Assembly (NCBI RefSeq): GCF_000021645.1
Contig: NC_011661.1
Coordinates: 218,723-282,722 of the forward strand
Reading direction: 5' to 3'
DNA from: Dictyoglomus turgidum DSM 6724
GTDB taxonomy: Bacteria; Dictyoglomota; Dictyoglomia; Dictyoglomales; Dictyoglomaceae
Length of the DNA: 64,000 nucleotides
Shown here: piece by piece, positions 63,044-64,000 of the stretch
Layout of the letters: each line of letters starts with the position of its first letter
Numbering within the stretch: position 1 is the first letter of the stretch
Position numbers and translations under genes: made by a program
Notes under the pieces: model-generated
The model's input: only the letters and a program-made list of their open reading frames with translations
Databases searched by the model: none
Told to the model about the DNA's origin: nothing

Positions 63044-63781
63044 ATGAAAAATCTATTTTTAATTTTGTTTCTTTCCGTTTTTGTTATTTCAAATCTTTTT
63101 GCCATAGATTTTGATACTGCCAATAAGATCTTTTTTGAAGCAAGAAGAGATAGAGACGTAGAAAAGATTAAGGCTTTAATAAGTACTTTAGAAGGTGATA
63201 AGGATCTCCTGACAAGCTCTCAACTTTTAACTGTTCTTGCGGACTCTTATCTGGAATATGGGCTTTGGGGGGTAGAAGGTAAGGAAAAAGAAAAGATCTA
63301 TGAAAAGGCAAGAAGTTATGCGGAAAAAGCCATAAAGCTTGATCCTAACAATGGAAGGGCATGGTATATAGCAGGGGCTTCCATTGGAAGACTTGCTCAA
63401 TATAGGGGAATAGTTCAAAGCTTATTTATGCTTAAGGATTTTGATAGGTATATAAGTAAAGCTATAGAGATTTTAAATGATCCTCTTTATAGGACTTTTG
63501 CTCTTCTGGCTATGGGTATGAGATATAGGGATGTTCCATGGCCTCTTTATAACTACGAAAAAGCAGAAAGTTATATGAAAGAAGCTTTAAAGTATACTCC
63601 AATCTATCCTAATATATATCTTGAACTTGGATATTTATATTTGAAAATGGGAAAGAAAGATCTTGCTAAGGAGATGTTTATTAGAGTGGTAAAATCCGAT
63701 CCTCATCCATGGTTGATAAAAACTCATGAGGAATCGGTCAATCTTGCTAAGAAGGAATTAGAAAAGTTAGGGGGGATTTAG
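63044..63781 (+). CDS. Secreted TPR-repeat protein
   Basis: 245 residues. A signal peptide (FLILFLSVFVISNLFA) is followed by helical repeats. The best TPR unit is YEKARSYAEKAIKLDPNNGRAWYIAGASIG (two parts: YEKARSYAEKAIKLDP and NNGRAWYIAGASIG), with another near the end (YPNIYLELGYLYLKMG). It is likely a periplasmic scaffold. It lies between the methyltransferase and the GH5 lipoprotein with tight spacing. Confidence 0.8.
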   Translation: MKNLFLILFLSVFVISNLFAIDFDTANKIFFEARRDRDVEKIKALISTLEGDKDLLTSSQLLTVLADSYLEYGLWGVEGKEKEKIYEKARSYAEKAIKLDPNNGRAWYIAGASIGRLAQYRGIVQSLFMLKDFDRYISKAIEILNDPLYRTFALLAMGMRYRDVPWPLYNYEKAESYMKEALKYTPIYPNIYLELGYLYLKMGKKDLAKEMFIRVVKSDPHPWLIKTHEESVNLAKKELEKLGGI

Positions 63782-63783
63782 GA

Positions 63784-64000
63784 ATGAAATTGAAAGTATT
63801 CTTGTTATTGGCTTTGCTTTTGTTTGTGGCAGGCTGTACCTCCTATGAACTTAAATTGGAGATGCTACCTCTCCTTAGAGGTATAAACATGGGAAATGCT
63901 CTTGAAGCCCCAAGAGAGGGGGAGTGGGGTGTAGTTATAAAAGATGAATATTTTAAGATCATCAAAAATGCAGGTTTTTCACATGTTAGAATTCCCATAA
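63784..64000 (+). CDS. GH5-type endoglucanase lipoprotein, N-terminal part (3' end outside window)
   Basis: 72 codons are visible before the window ends. A lipoprotein signal with lipobox (LLLFVAGC, Cys at residue 18) is followed by LLRGINMGNALEAPREGEW and then YFKIIKNAGFSHVRIPI. R-G-x-N-x-G-N-A-L-E-A-P and F-x-x-V-R-I-P are the first two conserved blocks of GH5 cellulases/mannanases. The catalytic glutamates would lie downstream. It should be anchored in the membrane, facing outward. Confidence 0.88.
   Translation, partial: MKLKVFLLLALLLFVAGCTSYELKLEMLPLLRGINMGNALEAPREGEWGVVIKDEYFKIIKNAGFSHVRIPI

Overview
The window looks like chromosome from a Dictyoglomus species (D. thermophilum, D. turgidum or a close relative). 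It is AT-rich, tightly packed and rich in polysaccharide-degrading genes. The GH11 xylanase at 25.9-26.9 kb matches, from memory, XynB of D. thermophilum almost residue for residue. No tRNA, rRNA, CRISPR array or intact insertion sequence was seen.

Layout, left to right. 0-4.2 kb: end of a DUF362 protein, a GH20 beta-N-acetylhexosaminidase, and a convergent nagA plus SIS sugar-phosphate gene (amino-sugar catabolism). 4.2-6.2 kb: a helical-repeat/HTH regulator divergent from a 46-residue secreted peptide gene. 6.2-11.8 kb: a periplasmic-sensor HD-GYP protein facing an operon of EamA transporter, PLP racemase and a cyclic-diphosphoglycerate-synthetase-like P-loop protein. 11.8-21.5 kb: a seven-gene MoxR/DUF58/VWA (BatA-like) membrane operon whose third gene needs a frameshift in a T7 run. 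21.5-24.6 kb: a decaying two-component and diguanylate cyclase locus with several frameshifts and a nonsense codon. 24.6-27.0 kb: xylanase xynB and an esterase. 27.4-30.3 kb: an islet of secreted proteins of unknown function with reversed strand composition and a 16-bp inverted repeat. 30.5-38.5 kb: an ABC exporter, a TrmO/FmdE fusion next to a metal-chelate ABC importer, and two signalling proteins. 38.7-43.6 kb: two tandem paralogous outer-membrane-like beta proteins. 43.7-51.1 kb: metG-dnaX-ybaB-recR and a four-subunit 2-oxoacid:ferredoxin oxidoreductase operon. 51.1-58.1 kb: endonuclease IV, CE7 acetylxylan esterase, a diiron MBL protein, TrkAH and purEC. 58.19-58.44 kb: a dense DnaA-box cluster followed by AT-rich DNA, almost certainly the replication origin. 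58.7-64 kb: MgtC-like protein, MBL hydrolase, family 5 solute-binding protein, methyltransferase, TPR protein and the start of a GH5 lipoprotein cellulase.

Plus-strand bases change from C-rich (left) to G-rich (right) at the DnaA-box cluster, which supports an origin there. It also means metG, dnaX, recR, por and pur run head-on against replication. A second recurring feature is a near-consensus -10 box ending 6-8 nt before the start codon of many genes, implying leaderless transcripts. The strongest candidates for something undescribed are the peptide/regulator pair (4.2-6.2 kb), the secreted-protein islet (27.4-30.3 kb) and the T7 frameshift in the MoxR/VWA operon.
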